A stretch of 64,000 nt of DNA from Rhodospirillales bacterium 24-66-33 (GCA_002281855.1 NCHQ01000016.1:1-64000); one strand, 5' to 3'. Positions 26,895 to 35,873 are shown, counted from the first letter of the stretch. A program made the numbers and translations. The notes: generated by a model not told the origin, from the letters alone.

Positions 26895-28280
26895 TCAGGC
26901 CGAGACGCGCTTCAGCGTCTCGTCGAACCAGCGCGCGAGGCCGGTCATGCGGGCGTCCTCGTGCTTCTGGCCCATCAGCTGCAGGCCGACCGGCATGCCG
27001 CCGACGCTCATCAGTGGCACCGTGACCACGGGCGCGAACAGCATCGAACTCGGCGCATTGAACACGAAGTCGCCGGTCGGGCGCGGTGCCAGCGGCTGGC
27101 CCGGCACGTCGCCCGACCACAGCGGCGCGGGGCCGGGGCAGGCGAGCGTGATTGCCGCATCGGCGAGCGGCGCCAGGGTCGCATGCAGGCGCTGGGCGGT
27201 CTCGCGCGCCAGAAGCGCCATGCGATAGTCGTCGAGTGTCATCGCCTCGGCCTTGGCCAGCGCAGCCTTGCTGCGCTCGCTCACGCCGGCGGCGTTGTTG
27301 TCGACGATGCCGCGCTGGCCCCAGCGGTTCTCCCAGCCCGTGACACCGCCGCAGACGGCCCGGCCGTTGGCGATCGACTTCTCCAGCGCCTCGACCCAGG
27401 GATGGTCCTTGCGGAAGATCAGCTCGACGCCGGCGTCGCGCAGCTGCCTCAGCACGCCATCGAAGGCGGCCTTGGTCGCGTCGTCCAGCTCCGCCCAGCC
27501 CTCGGTCTCCAGCACGACAAGGCGGTTGGGCTTCACGGCGGCGGGCAGGGTCGAGGGACCCATCAGGCCGACCTCGCCGCGATCGCCGCCGGCGCGCCGG
27601 GCGATCTCGATCGCGACCTGCCACATGTCCTGCAGCGAATTGGCGTGCGGTCCGTGCGTGCTCTGGCTGGTGGCCTGGCGTTCGCCGCGGTTGATGCCGC
27701 CCTGCGTCGGCTTCAGCGCGAAGTTTCCGCAATAGGCGGCGGGGCGGATGATCGAGCCGCCGACCTGGGTGCCGATGGCGGCCGGCACCATGTTGGCGCC
27801 CACCGCGGCGGCCGAACCGGAGGAGGAACCGCCCGGCGTGCGCGTCGCATCGAACGGGTTCGTCGTGGCGCCGGGATGCGAGCCGCCCAACTCGGCCGTC
27901 ACCGCCTTGGCGAGGATTACGGCGCCGGCCTGGCGCAGCGCCCAGACGGCGGCATTGTCGCGCTTGGGGAAGTTGCCCTTGAAAGCCTCGCAGCCCATCT
28001 GCGTGGGCATGTCCTTCGTCTCGAGCAGGTCCTTGATGGCGAGCGGCATGCCGTCGATCGACGAGAGCGGCTTGCCGGCCTTCCAGCGCGTGGTGCTGGC
28101 GTCGGCCGCCTCGCGGGCGCCCGCTTCGTTGATGGCGGTGAAGGCCTTCACCACCGGCTCGCGCGCCGCCACCGTCTCGAGGCAGCGCTCGAGATAGGCG
28201 CGCGGCGTATCGCTGCCGTTGGCGAAGCGCTTCGTGGCGTCGTGGAAGGTAAGCGGCTTGAAATCACTGTACGCGGTCAT
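26895..28280 (-). CDS. Amidase signature family protein
   Basis: The 461-residue protein carries the Ser-cisSer-Lys catalytic set: Lys in LAIKDLLET (about 80), GGSSSGSAAA (about 153-162) and GTQVGGSIIRPAAYCG (about 177-192), which holds the nucleophilic serine. Members hydrolyse amides such as indoleacetamide, aryl amides or Glu-tRNA in GatA. No GatB/GatC is near, so a catabolic amidase is more likely. The start at 28280 begins MTAYSDFKPL. It follows the enolase-superfamily gene by 45 bases on the same strand, probably as one operon. Confidence 0.9.
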   Translation of the reverse strand: MTAYSDFKPLTFHDATKRFANGSDTPRAYLERCLETVAAREPVVKAFTAINEAGAREAADASTTRWKAGKPLSSIDGMPLAIKDLLETKDMPTQMGCEAFKGNFPKRDNAAVWALRQAGAVILAKAVTAELGGSHPGATTNPFDATRTPGGSSSGSAAAVGANMVPAAIGTQVGGSIIRPAAYCGNFALKPTQGGINRGERQATSQSTHGPHANSLQDMWQVAIEIARRAGGDRGEVGLMGPSTLPAAVKPNRLVVLETEGWAELDDATKAAFDGVLRQLRDAGVELIFRKDHPWVEALEKSIANGRAVCGGVTGWENRWGQRGIVDNNAAGVSERSKAALAKAEAMTLDDYRMALLARETAQRLHATLAPLADAAITLACPGPAPLWSGDVPGQPLAPRPTGDFVFNAPSSMLFAPVVTVPLMSVGGMPVGLQLMGQKHEDARMTGLARWFDETLKRVSA

Positions 28281-28325
28281 CGTCGGTCGGTCCCCTATGG
28301 AAGGGACCGACTCTAGCACGCGCGC

Positions 28326-29414
28326 TCAGCGGACCCGATAGCGCTCGATCGCGTCGGGATCGAAGGTGAAGCCGAGGCCGGGACGGTCCGGCACGGTGAT
28401 ATGGCCGTCCTCGACCGCGATGGACTCGCGGTAGAGCTTCGAGGTCCACGGCATGTATTCCAGCCAGGTCGCGTTGGCGAAAGCGCCCAGCAGGCCGATG
28501 CTCTGCTGCGTGAAGAGATGGTTGGAGATGGCGATGTCGTGCGCCGCCGCGAGATGCGCCACCTTCACGAATTCGCTGACGCCGCCGACGCGGCCGAGAT
28601 CGGCCATCCAGATGTCGGCCGCGCCGTGGGCCAGCATTTCGCGGAAGCCGTAGCGCGTCGCCTCGGTCTCGCCGCTGGCGATCGGCGTGTCGAGCGCCGC
28701 CGCGACCCGGGCCGAGCCGCGATGATCGTAGGGCGCGACCGGCTCCTCGAACCAGGCGAGGTCGAAGTCTTCCAGCTTTCGGCCGAGCCGGATCGCATGA
28801 TCGGCGGTGAAGCCGCGGCTGGCATCGCACATCAGCGAGACGTGAGGGCCGATCGCCTTGCGCACCGCCGCGACCCGCTCGACGTCTTCTTCGACATGCG
28901 CCTTGCCGACCCGCATCTTCACGCCGCCGAACCCTTCGGCGACGTAGCCCGCAGCTTCCGTCGCCAGCTCGTCGGGCGTGGCCGACAGCCACAGGCCGGC
29001 GCTGGAATAGACGGGGATACGATCGCGGGCGGCCCCCAGCAGATGGGTGACCGACTGGCCCAGTGCCTTGCCCTTGGCGTCCCACAACGCGGTGTCGACG
29101 CCAGCGAGTCCGAAGATCGTCACGCCCTTGTGGCCGAGGAAATAGAGTTCGCGCCACATGCGCTCCCAGAAGCGCTCCGCGTAACGGATGTCTTCGCCGA
29201 CGAGCGCCGGCTTCAGGCTGTCAACCATCGCGCGCAGCACCTCGATGCGCCGTCCGCCCAGGGTGAACAGGAAACTCTCGCCGGTAACGCCGATATCGGT
29301 ATCGACGAAGATCAATACGGCGCCGATACGGTCGTTGCTGACGCCGCTTGAGTTGCGGGTCGGTCGGTCGAGCGGCACCTCGACGAGGATTGTCCTGAGA
29401 TCGGTGACGCGCAT
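28326..29414 (-). CDS. Mandelate racemase/muconate-lactonizing enzyme family protein (copy A)
   Basis: The 362-residue protein has an enolase-superfamily N-terminal cap (LVEVPLDRPTRNSSGVSN) and a barrel with KMRVGK (about 165), metal ligands in CDASRGF, EEPVAP and ASGETEA, and a late SNHLFTQQ. A His near the end (about 300) fits the mandelate racemase subgroup. Members abstract a proton alpha to a carboxylate, with many acid-sugar dehydratases among them. Together with the downstream amidase and the divergent fasciclin gene, it does not point to one known pathway. Confidence 0.88.
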   Translation of the reverse strand: MRVTDLRTILVEVPLDRPTRNSSGVSNDRIGAVLIFVDTDIGVTGESFLFTLGGRRIEVLRAMVDSLKPALVGEDIRYAERFWERMWRELYFLGHKGVTIFGLAGVDTALWDAKGKALGQSVTHLLGAARDRIPVYSSAGLWLSATPDELATEAAGYVAEGFGGVKMRVGKAHVEEDVERVAAVRKAIGPHVSLMCDASRGFTADHAIRLGRKLEDFDLAWFEEPVAPYDHRGSARVAAALDTPIASGETEATRYGFREMLAHGAADIWMADLGRVGGVSEFVKVAHLAAAHDIAISNHLFTQQSIGLLGAFANATWLEYMPWTSKLYRESIAVEDGHITVPDRPGLGFTFDPDAIERYRVR

Positions 29415-29617
29415 GCCTGTCTCTCTCCCGTTGGATCACTTGAGTCGATATCGGTTCCGTCACGAAAGTGTGTGAGGGACGCGATGAACCGCCTTTGGAA
29501 TACGGGCGTATCACACAACGACAAGGCTGCAAGAGATGCCGCCCTGTCTGACCGACGGCGAGCGCGCCGTCGTCGGCCTCACTGCTCGAAGAACCCAAAT
29601 CCAACTGGAGAGAAATC

Positions 29618-30205
29618 ATGCTCAAGCGTCACACGCTTATCGCAGCCGCCGCCCTGTCCCTGGTCGCCGTCGCGCCGGCCTTTGCCCAGACCATGGCCCC
29701 GGCGTCTTCCTCGACCCCGGCCAATCCCATGGTCGGCGGCGCCCCGATGTATGCGAACAAGAACATCGTCGAGAATGCAGCCGCCTCGAAGGACCATACG
29801 ACGCTCGTGGCGGCCGTGAAGGCCGCAGGCCTGGTCGAGACGTTGCAGGGTCCCGGCCCGTTCACCGTGTTCGCGCCGACCGACGCCGCCTTCGCGAAGC
29901 TGCCCGCGGGCACTGTCGAGATGCTGGTCAAGCCCGAGAACAAGGCCAAGCTGACGAAGATCCTGACCTGTCATGTCGTGTCGGCCAATGCGATGTCGCC
30001 GGCGATCGCCAAGATGATCGCCGACGACAAGGGCACGCATCCGGTCAAGACGGTCGGCGGCTGCGTCCTGCAGGCGAAGATGATGGGCGACAAGATCACG
30101 CTCACCGACGAGAACGGCAACGTCGCGACGGTGACGATCGCCGACGTGAAGCAGTCGAACGGCGTCATCCACGTGATCGACACGGTTCTCCTGCCGAAGG
30201 GCTGA
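29618..30205 (+). CDS. Exported fasciclin-domain (FAS1) protein
   Basis: The 195-residue protein has a signal peptide ending in PAFA (about residue 24), a short Ala/Pro linker and one FAS1 domain. The domain motifs are visible: TLVAAVKAAGLVETL, GPFTVFAPTDAAF (about 85-97), and the late VIHVIDTVLLP. FAS1 proteins mediate adhesion or envelope interactions in bacteria. Here it is probably periplasmic or cell-surface. A strong hairpin terminator follows the stop codon. Confidence 0.92.
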   Translation: MLKRHTLIAAAALSLVAVAPAFAQTMAPASSSTPANPMVGGAPMYANKNIVENAAASKDHTTLVAAVKAAGLVETLQGPGPFTVFAPTDAAFAKLPAGTVEMLVKPENKAKLTKILTCHVVSANAMSPAIAKMIADDKGTHPVKTVGGCVLQAKMMGDKITLTDENGNVATVTIADVKQSNGVIHVIDTVLLPKG

Positions 30206-30225
30206 TCTCCCTTCCCTCGATGCGG

Positions 30226-30251
30226 AGCGGCGGGGTCTTTTCCCCGCCGCT
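30226..30251 (+). terminator. Intrinsic-type terminator after the fasciclin gene
   Basis: A perfect 10-bp stem, AGCGGCGGGG (30226-30235) with CCCCGCCGCT (30242-30251), has a TCTTTT loop. It lies 20 bases after the fasciclin stop codon on the plus strand. The tail (TCCGTTTG) is only weakly T-rich. Confidence 0.7.
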
Positions 30252-30331
30252 TCCGTTTGCGCTAGGGTGCCCCGCATCCATTGGCCGGAGCGCTCGTTGT
30301 CCGGCGCATCAGGTGTTTTCAGGGGCAGTCC

Positions 30332-30898
30332 ATGACCAGCAGCCGACCGCGCATCGAGGGGTTCGCGATCATTTCCAGCGAAGGCATGATCGCCGCGTCG
30401 GATGGGTCATTCCCCGAGAACCTGAAGATTCCGGCCGATCAGAAATTCTATCAGGACTCGGTCGACCGGGCGGCCGCGGTCGCCAACGGCCGACACTCCG
30501 CCGAAGGCGGGCCGAAGGAAGCGGCACGCCGGCGCATCGTGCTCACCCGCCGTGTCGAGCGCGTGGTCCCCGATCCCGACAACGCCAACGCGATCCTCTG
30601 GAACCCCGCCTCGGCGCCGTTCGAGGAAGCGTGGATGAAGCTCAATCTTGCTGACGGGACTTTGGCCGTGGTCGGTGGCACCGACGTGTTCGGCCTGTTC
30701 CTCAACATCGGCTACGACGTTTTCTTCCTGACCCGAACCGATGCCAGCGTGCCCCGCGGTCGGCCGGTCTTTCCGGGCGTCGGCAACACTGCAACGCCGG
30801 AGGAAGTCCTGGCCAGGCACGGCATGGTCCTGCGCGACACCCGCATGCTCGACCCCGCGACCAACACGCGGCTCGAGGCGTGGGTACCGAAAGGCTAA
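30332..30898 (+). CDS. RibD C-terminal/DHFR-like reductase domain protein
   Basis: The 188-residue protein begins IEGFAIISSEGMIAASDGSFP and contains GRHSAEGGPKEAARRRIVLTRRV and DGTLAVVGGTDVFGLFL, matching the pyrimidine-reductase (RibD C-terminal) fold with its NADPH-binding VVGG segment (about 112). Such stand-alone proteins resemble dihydrofolate reductase but usually act on other substrates, often unknown. No riboflavin genes are adjacent. A dispersed inverted repeat begins 2 bases past its stop codon. Confidence 0.75.
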   Translation: MTSSRPRIEGFAIISSEGMIAASDGSFPENLKIPADQKFYQDSVDRAAAVANGRHSAEGGPKEAARRRIVLTRRVERVVPDPDNANAILWNPASAPFEEAWMKLNLADGTLAVVGGTDVFGLFLNIGYDVFFLTRTDASVPRGRPVFPGVGNTATPEEVLARHGMVLRDTRMLDPATNTRLEAWVPKG

Positions 30899-30900
30899 CC

Positions 30901-30992
30901 CCTGTCGTCCTGAGCGCAGCGAAGGACCTCACGGATCGACCAGAGGACTCCGTTGCTGGCGTAAGATCCTTCGCTGCGCTCAGGATGACAGG
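30901..30992. repeat. Dispersed inverted-repeat element, copy 1
   Basis: A left arm with CTGAGCGCAGCGAAGGA (30910-30926) pairs with a right arm TCCTTCGCTGCGCTCAG (30967-30983) across about 40 bases. A second copy lies at 42598-42689. Very similar arms are widespread in alphaproteobacterial and other environmental genomes, so this is a mobile-like repeat with no coding capacity. It sits between two convergent genes and could fold as a long hairpin in transcripts. Confidence 0.85.
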
Positions 30993-30997
30993 AGCCG

Positions 30998-31735
30998 CTA
31001 AAACTCGACCACCAACCCGTCATGCGCGGCTTCGAGCGCGATCTCCGAACCGCGGCCCAGAAGCTCGGCACTCATGTGGGTGACGATGGTGCGCCGGGCG
31101 CCGATCCGGGGCAGGTGATCGACCAGGGTCTTGTAGTCGATGTGGTACTTCATCACCTTGTCGAAGAAATAGGCCTCGCAGATGAAGAGGTCGGCGTCGC
31201 GGGCAGCCGGGATCAGTTCCTCGACCCATTCGGTGTCGCCCGAATAGGTGACCACCTTGCCCTCGGTCTCGATCCGCAGGGCGTAGGAGGGCGCGCCGCT
31301 ATGGTGCTTCATCAGGTAGGGCGTGACGGCGAGGCCGTTCAGTTCGACCCGCTCGTGCAGTTCGAGCTCGCGGATCTCCAGTTCAAACTTGCGCTGGACC
31401 TGGGTCGAGCCGGCGAACATCGCCTCCATGAGGATCATCAGGCGGTCGCGGAAGCCGGGCGGGCCAGCCAGCAGCAGCGGGGCGGTGCGCCGGCTGACCA
31501 GCTGTGCATCGAGCAGGAAGAAGGGCAGGCCGGCGAAGTGGTCGCCGTGCAGGTGGCTCACCAGCACGGTCGAGATCGCATTGGGCTCGACCTCCCACTT
31601 CCGGATGGCGACCATGGATGAGGCGCCGCAATCGACCAGCAGATTGCCGTGCCGGGCACGCTCGATATGGAAGCAGGTGTTGAACCGCCCGCCGCTGCCG
31701 AAGGCATCGCCGGATCCGAGGAACTGCAGACGCAT
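30998..31735 (-). CDS. MBL-fold metallo-hydrolase (RNase Z-like group)
   Basis: The 245-residue protein starts RLQFLGSGDAFGSGGRFNT and has the zinc motif SHLHGDH (about 60-66), a second metal ligand in YSGDTEW (about 168) and a final THMSAE. These are features of the ElaC/RNase Z-like metallo-beta-lactamase branch. Length is shorter than true RNase Z, and no flexible arm is evident, so a small-molecule or cyclic phosphodiester substrate is more likely. It begins 3 bases after the TauD-type gene on the same strand. Confidence 0.85.
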   Translation of the reverse strand: MRLQFLGSGDAFGSGGRFNTCFHIERARHGNLLVDCGASSMVAIRKWEVEPNAISTVLVSHLHGDHFAGLPFFLLDAQLVSRRTAPLLLAGPPGFRDRLMILMEAMFAGSTQVQRKFELEIRELELHERVELNGLAVTPYLMKHHSGAPSYALRIETEGKVVTYSGDTEWVEELIPAARDADLFICEAYFFDKVMKYHIDYKTLVDHLPRIGARRTIVTHMSAELLGRGSEIALEAAHDGLVVEF

Positions 31736-31738
31736 CTT

Positions 31739-32629
31739 CTAGGGGGCCTGCTCCAGGCTGGAGACGATGTTGGTGAGTGTGGTTCGACGCATGTCGCGCA
31801 CTTCGGTCGAATTGAAGCGGCGGGCGCGGTGCATCGTGGCCCGGTTGTCCCACATCACCAGGTCGAAGGGGCGCCAGACATGGGCATAGACGAACGGGCG
31901 CTGCGTGGCGTGCTCGGTGAGGTCGCGCAGGAAGGCGCGCGCCTCGGGCATCGGCCAGCCCTCGATGCCGCCGGCATGACTGGCGAGATAGAGCGACAGG
32001 CGGCCGGAGCCCGGATGGCGGCGCACCAGGCGCTGGCGCACCGGTGCCCACTTCGCGCGCTCCGCCTCGGTGAACTCCTCGAAGCCCAGCATGCCGCGCG
32101 AATAGATCTGGCTGTGCAGGCAGATCAGGTCCTGGATCTCGCGCTTGGTCGCCTCGTCGAGCGCATCGTAGGCCGCGCGCATGTCGGCAAACTCGGTGTT
32201 GCCGCCGGCCGACGGGATGGTGCGGGCCGAGAGGAGCGAATAGAGCGCCGGCACATCCTTGAACGAGCTGTCGGAATGCCAGAGCTGGTTGCCCAGGCTG
32301 AACAGGCGGCGGCGGTCGTCGCGCGCCAGCACATGGCCGTTGCGGTCGAGGTTCGATATGTCGTTGAGGTCCATGCTCATGCGCCGTTCCTCCGGCGGCA
32401 TGATGTCTCCCGTCGCCTGTTCGAGCGGACCAAGCTGTCGGCTGAAGGCAAGCTGACTTTCATCGTCGAGCTTCTGGTCGCGAAAAACCAACACGGCGTA
32501 CCGGTTCATGCCCTCGTGGATGATGGCGACTTCCTCGTCGCTGAGGCGGTGCGTGAGATCGATGCCTGACACCTCGCCGGCGAAGAACGGGCGGTTCTGC
32601 GGATCGATCGGGCGAATGGCTTTGCTCAT
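31739..32629 (-). CDS. TauD/TfdA family 2-oxoglutarate dioxygenase
   Basis: The 296-residue protein carries the TauD signature: FAGEVSGIDLTHRL near the start, the HxD pair in LWHSDSSF (about 112-119), and the distal His with two Args in DNRATMHRARRF (about 258-269). It uses 2-oxoglutarate and Fe(II) to hydroxylate a substrate such as a sulfonate or a phenoxyacid, which collapses to the product. No sulfonate transporter is adjacent, so the substrate is open. It precedes an MBL-fold gene 3 bases downstream. Confidence 0.9.
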   Translation of the reverse strand: MSKAIRPIDPQNRPFFAGEVSGIDLTHRLSDEEVAIIHEGMNRYAVLVFRDQKLDDESQLAFSRQLGPLEQATGDIMPPEERRMSMDLNDISNLDRNGHVLARDDRRRLFSLGNQLWHSDSSFKDVPALYSLLSARTIPSAGGNTEFADMRAAYDALDEATKREIQDLICLHSQIYSRGMLGFEEFTEAERAKWAPVRQRLVRRHPGSGRLSLYLASHAGGIEGWPMPEARAFLRDLTEHATQRPFVYAHVWRPFDLVMWDNRATMHRARRFNSTEVRDMRRTTLTNIVSSLEQAP

Positions 32630-32702
32630 GGTGGGAAGAGGCTAGCGCGCTCCGGCACGGCCGGCGAGGCGCATGGACTGAATTTTGCTATCCTGGCCCG
32701 CA

Positions 32703-33266
32703 ATGCAGCATGACCCTTCGGCTACGCCGCGCCGCAACATAAGCAAGGCGGAACTGTTCTTCGGCTTCCTCAAGATCGGCCTGCTGGGCTTCGGCGGCGT
32801 GGCGCCATGGGCCCGCCATATCATCGTCGAGGAGCGGCGCTGGCTCAGCGATCGCGAGTTCGCCGAGATCCTGGGCATCGGCCAGGTCCTGCCGGGACCG
32901 AACACGATCAACGCCGCCGTCATCATCGGCGACCGCAACCAGGGGATCGTCGGCGTCCTGCTCTGCCTGCTGGGCCAGATGGCGATGCCCCTGGTCATCG
33001 TGACCCTGCTGGCTGTCGTTTATGATCGTGTCGCCGCGATCCCCGAGGTGGGGGCGGCGTTGATCGGCGCGGCGGCGGCCTCGGCCGGTCTCGTTCTGGG
33101 CACGGCGCTCAAGATGATCCGCAACATCCGGCCGACGCCGCTCTCCTATGCCATTGGCGCGGCGGGCTTCGCGGCGATCGGCCTGTTGCGTTGGCCGCTG
33201 GTGCCCGTGGTGCTCGTGCTGGTGCCGACCGCCATCGCTGCGACCTGGTGGGAGCGCCGCAAGTGA
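32703..33266 (+). CDS. chrA1: Chromate transporter, first half (CHR domain 1)
   Basis: The 187-residue membrane protein contains the CHR motif FLKIGLLGFGG near residue 25 and the loop VEERRWLSDREFAEILGIGQVLPGPN, both diagnostic of chromate transporters. It has about six hydrophobic segments. In many bacteria the two CHR domains are fused; here they are separate, overlapping genes (GTGA). Despite the name, many such pairs transport other oxyanions. It is divergent from the TauD-type gene. Confidence 0.9.
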   Translation: MQHDPSATPRRNISKAELFFGFLKIGLLGFGGVAPWARHIIVEERRWLSDREFAEILGIGQVLPGPNTINAAVIIGDRNQGIVGVLLCLLGQMAMPLVIVTLLAVVYDRVAAIPEVGAALIGAAAASAGLVLGTALKMIRNIRPTPLSYAIGAAGFAAIGLLRWPLVPVVLVLVPTAIAATWWERRK

Positions 33267-33793
33267 CCGGCGTGCTGGCCGAGCTGGCGCGGACTTTCGC
33301 GCTGCTGTCGCTGGTCTCGATCGGCGGCGTGAACGCGCTGCTGCCCGAGATCCACCGCCAGGTCGTCGACATCCACGGCTGGATGACCGACCAGGCCTTC
33401 GCGACCGCCTTCGCCATCGCCAATGCCTCGCCTGGTCCCAATGTGATCTTCGTCAGCCTGATCGGCTGGCAGGTCGCGGGCCTGGCGGGCCTGCTCGTGG
33501 CAACGCTCGCCCTCCTGATCCCGTCCAGCGTGCTCGCCTATTTCGCCGGCCGCGTGCTCACGCGCTGGTCGCATCATCCGGCCGTCGGGCTCCTGCGCGA
33601 CGCGCTGATACCGGTCGCGCTCGGCATGATGCTGGCCTCGGGCCTCTCGATGATGCGCACCGTGGACCACGACGTCGTCACCGTCCTGATCAGCCTCGCC
33701 ACCACCGTCTTCGTCTACACGACACGGCGCAATCCCCTGTGGGCACTGGGGAGCGGCGCGATCGTCAACGTGGCGGCGCTGCATTTCTCTTAA
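33263..33793 (+). CDS. chrA2: Chromate transporter, second half (CHR domain 2)
   Basis: The 176-residue membrane protein begins at a GTG that overlaps the first CHR gene's TGA. It has the matching CHR pattern FALLSLVSIGGVNALLPEIHRQVVD and SPGPNVIFVSLIGW. Together the halves form the two-part transporter. Its stop overlaps the convergent WYL-regulator gene by 4 bases. Gene symbols for the halves follow the short-chain CHR naming and are approximate. Confidence 0.9.
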   Translation: MTGVLAELARTFALLSLVSIGGVNALLPEIHRQVVDIHGWMTDQAFATAFAIANASPGPNVIFVSLIGWQVAGLAGLLVATLALLIPSSVLAYFAGRVLTRWSHHPAVGLLRDALIPVALGMMLASGLSMMRTVDHDVVTVLISLATTVFVYTTRRNPLWALGSGAIVNVAALHFS

Positions 33794-34506
33794 TTCGGAT
33801 GGGGCTCCGGTGCTCTCTCGGCCGGCCGCGCCTTCGGCAGTTCCGACCATTCGCGGAACAGGCGGCCATTGTCCTGGTCGAAGTGCTCGTCGAGGACCGT
33901 CGACGACTGGATGCGTTCGACGCGGAAATTGCGGTAGCCGTTGCGCAGCTCGCACCAGGCGCCGATCAGCGTGACATCGACATAGTAGGCCATGGCGATC
34001 GGCCAGATGGTGCGGTTGGTGCGCCGGCCCTTCTCGTCGGCGTAGGCGATGTGGAGCTTGCGGCTGTCGCGGATCGCGGCGCGCACGTCGGCGAGATCGA
34101 CGCCCTGGGGGTCGACCGTGTCGCCGGGCGAGACATAGATCGGCGTCGCGGTGAGCTGGCGGCGCAGCGTCTCGGGGAGCACGACCGTCACCTTGGAGAA
34201 GACGCTGTCGGCCGCCTCCTGCAGCTTGGCGTCGCGCAGGCGGCGGACGAGGCGTGCGCCGATGGCAATGGCCTCGACCTCGTCGGCGGTGAACATCAGC
34301 GGCGGCAGGTCGAAGCTCTTGCGCAGCACGTAGCCAATCCCGGCCGCGCCATCGATCGGCACGCGGCGCGCCTGCAGGGTCGCGATGTCGCGATAGACGG
34401 TGCGCGGCGTTACCTCGAGTTCGGCCGCGAGCGTCGCGGCCGTGACCGGACCCGTGGCCGTCCGCAGGTGCTGGATGATGTCGAACAGGCGGTCGGAGCG
34501 GCGCAT
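33790..34506 (-). CDS. YafY-type HTH/WYL-domain transcriptional regulator
   Basis: The 238-residue protein starts MRRSDRLFDIIQHLR, the classic N-terminus of the family, with a winged helix-turn-helix (AATLAAELEVTPRTVYRDIATL, residues about 22-45). The C-terminal half has the WYL-like ligand-binding fold (YADEKGRRTNRTIWPIAM, then LIGAWCELRNGYRNFRVERI). I prefer ATG at 34506 over an upstream GTG at 34542. WYL proteins sense small molecules or nucleotides. A perfect CTGACA/TGTCAG inverted repeat 30 bases upstream of the start is a probable operator. Confidence 0.85.
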   Translation of the reverse strand: MRRSDRLFDIIQHLRTATGPVTAATLAAELEVTPRTVYRDIATLQARRVPIDGAAGIGYVLRKSFDLPPLMFTADEVEAIAIGARLVRRLRDAKLQEAADSVFSKVTVVLPETLRRQLTATPIYVSPGDTVDPQGVDLADVRAAIRDSRKLHIAYADEKGRRTNRTIWPIAMAYYVDVTLIGAWCELRNGYRNFRVERIQSSTVLDEHFDQDNGRLFREWSELPKARPAERAPEPHPN

Positions 34507-34535
34507 GAGGCCGGTTTTATGGGCCTCTTTCTCTA

Positions 34536-34553
34536 CTGACACAACGCTGTCAG
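34536..34553. promoter_or_regulatory. Inverted repeat, probable operator of the WYL regulator
   Basis: CTGACA (34536-34541) and TGTCAG (34548-34553) form a perfect 6-bp inverted repeat with a 6-base spacer. It lies between the divergent regulator (start 34506) and RidA (start 34600) genes. A TATGAT box at 34565-34570 could be a -10 element for the RidA side. Control of both genes by the regulator is inferred. Confidence 0.5.
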
Positions 34554-34599
34554 CAGGCCCTCCCTATGATGTCGGCATTGCCAAACACCGGAGAGACCG

Positions 34600-35004
34600 A
34601 TGCCCAGAATTGAAATGACGATGCCGCATGTGCCGGCGCTGTCTGAGTTCGCCCAGCGCAACACCGTGCCGACCTCGCCGGTCGTGCGGGCCGGCGACTG
34701 GGTCTATGTCTCCGGCCTGCCGCCGGTCAATCCCGAGACCGGCGGCTACGACATCCTGCCGATCGACGTGCAGGCGCGGCGGGTCCTCGACCATCTGAAA
34801 TCGTGCCTGGAGGCCGCGGGCTCGGCGCTCGACAGGGTCGTGAAGTGCAACGTCTACTGCTCGAACCCGGCCTACTTCGCGACCATCAACGCGGTCTATG
34901 CCGAGTATTTCGGAGACCACAAGCCCGCGCGCGTGTTCGTGTGCACGGCAGGCTGGTTCGGTCCCTTCGATCTCGAGATCGACTGTGTCGCCCTCGCGAA
35001 CTAG
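34600..35004 (+). CDS. RidA family protein (reactive enamine/imine deaminase-like)
   Basis: The 134-residue protein shows the RidA core: GDWVYVSGLPPVNPETG (about 32-48), LDHLKSCLEAAGSALDRVVKCNVYC (66-90), and VYAEYFGDHKPARVFVC (100-116) with the arginine that holds the substrate carboxylate in active members. RidA proteins hydrolyse imine intermediates from amino-acid metabolism. It overlaps by 20 bases the start of a DMT transporter gene. Confidence 0.9.
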   Translation: MPRIEMTMPHVPALSEFAQRNTVPTSPVVRAGDWVYVSGLPPVNPETGGYDILPIDVQARRVLDHLKSCLEAAGSALDRVVKCNVYCSNPAYFATINAVYAEYFGDHKPARVFVCTAGWFGPFDLEIDCVALAN

Positions 35005-35860
35005 GCAGGCTTTCGTCGGCACGGCGCTGCTCGCGGCGTCGGCCGTCGCCTATTCGAGCGCCGGCTTCTACACGCGGCTGATCGATCTCGATGCCTGGAC
35101 GATGCTGTTCTGGCGCGGCGTCTTCGGCGGGCTGTACCTGACAGGCATGTTGCTCTGGCGGGAACAGGGGCGTGTCGGGCGAGCGGTCCGCGCCATCGGC
35201 CGTGACGGCGTCGTGATCGCGCTGTGCTCGGCCCTGGCGACCGTGTGCTTCCTGAACGCGTTGCGGCTCTCGACGGTGGCCGACGTCCAGGTGATCGATG
35301 CGACGATCCCCTTCGTGACGGCAGGCATCGCCTGGCTGGTGATCGGAGAGCGCGAGGATTGGGTCACACTGGGGGCCACGCTGGCTGCCGTCGTCGGCGT
35401 GGCGGTGATGATGGGAGCGGCAGCATCGGGTGGACGAGTGGCGGGCAACCTGCTGGCCTTCGGGATGGCGGTGCTGATGTCGCTCGTGCTGGTGCTGATC
35501 CGGCGCAACCCGGGGATCAGCATGCTGCCGGCGGTCGGGCTCTCGGCCTTTCTCTGCGCGCTGATCGTGCTGCCATTCGCGCGGCCGCTGTCGGTGAGCG
35601 GGCAGGAACTGCTGCTGCTCGCGCTGTTCGGCATCAGCCAGTTCGGCCTCGGCTTGTTGCTGCTGGCCTCGGGCACACCGCTGGTCTCGGCGACGCGCGG
35701 CGCCCTGATCGGCGTCCTGCAGACACCGCTCGGCACGCTCTGGGTCTGGCTGGCCTTCACCGAGACGCCCGGCTCGACGACCCTCGCCGGTGGCGCGATC
35801 GTCATCGCAGCGGTGGTTTGTGACATCGCGATCCGCCGTCCACAGGAGGCAATAACGTAA
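34985..35860 (+). CDS. DMT superfamily (EamA) transporter
   Basis: The 291-residue membrane protein has two repeated EamA halves, about ten hydrophobic segments in total. Features include FWRGVFGGLYL in segment 2, the first-half end VIGEREDWVTLGATLAAVVGV, and the second half ending in GGAIVIAAVV. Family members export amino acids or other metabolites. The GTG at 34985 lies inside the RidA gene, so translation may be coupled. This pairing suggests export of a RidA-related metabolite, but that is inference. Confidence 0.88.
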   Translation: MSPSRTRQAFVGTALLAASAVAYSSAGFYTRLIDLDAWTMLFWRGVFGGLYLTGMLLWREQGRVGRAVRAIGRDGVVIALCSALATVCFLNALRLSTVADVQVIDATIPFVTAGIAWLVIGEREDWVTLGATLAAVVGVAVMMGAAASGGRVAGNLLAFGMAVLMSLVLVLIRRNPGISMLPAVGLSAFLCALIVLPFARPLSVSGQELLLLALFGISQFGLGLLLLASGTPLVSATRGALIGVLQTPLGTLWVWLAFTETPGSTTLAGGAIVIAAVVCDIAIRRPQEAIT

Positions 35861-35873
35861 CGATTTCGCAGGG

